Below are positions 5,497 to 6,569 of a stretch of 6,569 bases of DNA, one piece after another (the first letter of the stretch is position 1; every line of letters begins with the position of its first letter). The notes beneath the pieces were generated by a model. That model searched no databases, had not been told where the DNA came from, and saw only the letters and a list, made by a program, of their open reading frames with translations. A program made the translations under genes and the position numbers. Source of the stretch: an uncultured Erysipelotrichaceae bacterium (GTDB lineage Bacteria > Bacillota_I > Bacilli_A > Erysipelotrichales > Erysipelotrichaceae); the NCBI GenBank assembly GCA_902795905.1, contig CADBMY010000067.1:1-6569 (forward strand). The letters run 5' to 3'.

Positions 5497-6569
5497 ATGA
5501 GAAAGAGAGCTTTGGTACTGGCGGGCGGAGGAACCCGCGGCGCATATCAGGATGGTGCTGTCAGGGCACTCAGAGAGCTGCATGAGGATCACTGGCAGAT
5601 CATTACCGGGACTTCGATCGGGGCTCTGAATGGGGCTATGGTCGTTCAGGGTGATGATGAAGCCATGCATGAACTGTGGTCGACTCTGACACAGGATATG
5701 ATCATCAAAGGCTCTTTTTCTACTGACCTGAAACTGGAAACCATGGTGGACGAGCGGAAGCAGCTTGCGACTTTTCTGCGGAGTTATGTGCGTGAGAAAG
5801 GGGCAGATATCAGCCCGTTTTTCAGTAACATTCAAAGACTGTATCATCCAGATAAGTTCTTTGCGTCTGATATTGATTTTGCCTGTGTGGCAGTACATCA
5901 CATTACGCTGAAACCTGTATTTATTACTAAAGATATGATGAGAGAATCAGGAGCTGACTGGCTGCTGTCGTCTGCTTCAGCTTTTCCTGCTTTCCCGGTA
6001 CATAAGTTTAATAACAACGAGTATATTGACGGGGGATACTATGACAATCTTCCAATCGATCTGGCGCTGCGTATGGGGGCAGATGAGATCATCGCTGTTG
6101 ATCTGAGTCATCACCCTCAGCATCCAAATTACATCGGCCGAAAACATATCCGATATATATACCCGCGGGTTGAGACCGGATCATTCCTCTCTTTTGACAG
6201 AGAAACCCTGGATCTTTTGAACCGTCTTGGCTATCTGGACGCAAAAAAGTGCTTCGGAGCACTGGATGGTGAGAAATATACATTTGAAAGAATGGCACTT
6301 CCCGAGTGGTCGGATACATTTCAGATGGAATTGCTCAGGCTTGAGGGCAGAATCAAACAGGCTAATGCGATCAATGACAGTTTTCGTTCAGGATCGTATA
6401 TCTATGACAGATTGTGTGAACAGCTGCACCGCAGATCGCTGTCCGAAAGAGAGATGTTCTTTGGACTGATGGATGATCTGATGGACCTTGCCGGATGCGA
6501 TGTAAGAAGAGTGTGGACATACAGAGAAGCAAGAAATGCGATCTTAGCATCTTTTGCGTCATGTATAGA
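5497..6569 (+). CDS. Patatin-like phospholipase, 3' end outside window
   Basis: This is a lipid acyl hydrolase of the bacterial patatin family, using a Ser-Asp dyad; the natural substrate is unknown. The frame is open from the ATG at 5497 to the window edge (357 codons seen). The oxyanion-hole motif GGGTRGAYQ is at residues 10-18. The nucleophile elbow GTSIGALNG places Ser40. DGGYYDNLPID places the catalytic Asp178 in a DGG motif. The barrel part ends near residue 210. A region of about 150 residues follows, containing SFLSFDRETLDLLNRLGYLD and a long charged helical stretch. No signal peptide or membrane segment is visible, so a cytosolic or peripheral location is likely. The start has only a poor ribosome site (GTGAT and GAATGA nearby), which suits translation linked to the upstream zinc-ribbon gene. 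The true length cannot be known from this window. Confidence 0.9.
   Translation, partial: MRKRALVLAGGGTRGAYQDGAVRALRELHEDHWQIITGTSIGALNGAMVVQGDDEAMHELWSTLTQDMIIKGSFSTDLKLETMVDERKQLATFLRSYVREKGADISPFFSNIQRLYHPDKFFASDIDFACVAVHHITLKPVFITKDMMRESGADWLLSSASAFPAFPVHKFNNNEYIDGGYYDNLPIDLALRMGADEIIAVDLSHHPQHPNYIGRKHIRYIYPRVETGSFLSFDRETLDLLNRLGYLDAKKCFGALDGEKYTFERMALPEWSDTFQMELLRLEGRIKQANAINDSFRSGSYIYDRLCEQLHRRSLSEREMFFGLMDDLMDLAGCDVRRVWTYREARNAILASFASCI

Noticed and set aside
5491..5901. Minus-strand open frame of 136 codons
   Set aside because: It is antisense to the patatin gene, whose catalytic motifs are complete. It shows no motif of its own.

Overview
The window looks like chromosomal DNA from an anaerobic, low-to-mid GC Firmicute. 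Its codon style and the relatives of its recombinase would fit Erysipelotrichia or a gut Clostridium-group bacterium, but the lineage is inference. The grounds are strong GGAGG-type ribosome sites, CCA ends encoded in all three tRNA genes, TATAAT-type promoters, an aldo/keto reductase with two 4Fe-4S motifs, and a short serine recombinase of a type common in those groups.

Layout. Positions 1-141 hold no gene I can assign. A good promoter (142-170) drives a compact tRNA-Ser(GCT), tRNA-Asp(GTC), tRNA-Gly(GCC) operon that ends at an intrinsic terminator (467-490). A plus-strand ferredoxin-type aldo/keto reductase (565-1749) follows. It converges on two minus-strand housekeeping genes: deoD purine nucleoside phosphorylase (1787-2494) and a D-alanine--D-alanine ligase (2547-3725). 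A perfect 10-bp hairpin (1754-1779) separates the convergent pair. A second terminator separates ddl from deoD, and deoD seems to have its own promoter inside that short gap.

The right half is less ordinary. A divergent regulatory region (3726-3995) lies between ddl and a serine recombinase. The recombinase is best started at a GTG at 3996 with an excellent ribosome site. Upstream of it lie a TATAAT box, a 27-bp imperfect dyad over the likely -35, an 11-bp inverted copy of the ddl -10 region, and a 41-codon stretch, open in the recombinase frame, whose translation recalls the N-terminus of AraC-family regulators. After the recombinase come an orphan ribosome site and a short helical peptide frame that looks like a decayed small gene. 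Then come a zinc-ribbon plus helical-repeat protein (4787-5458), resembling the DUF2225 type, and a patatin-like phospholipase (5497 to the window edge, cut off at its 3' end).

Functionally the left half is translation, purine salvage, cell-wall precursor synthesis and redox metabolism. The right half is a recombinase locus with remnants, followed by a probable two-gene unit of zinc-ribbon protein and patatin. I found no CRISPR array, complete transposon or rRNA. The best candidate for something undescribed is the recombinase control region: an AraC-like leader fused in frame, facing inverted promoter elements and a dyad, which together could be a DNA switch. That reading is a hypothesis.
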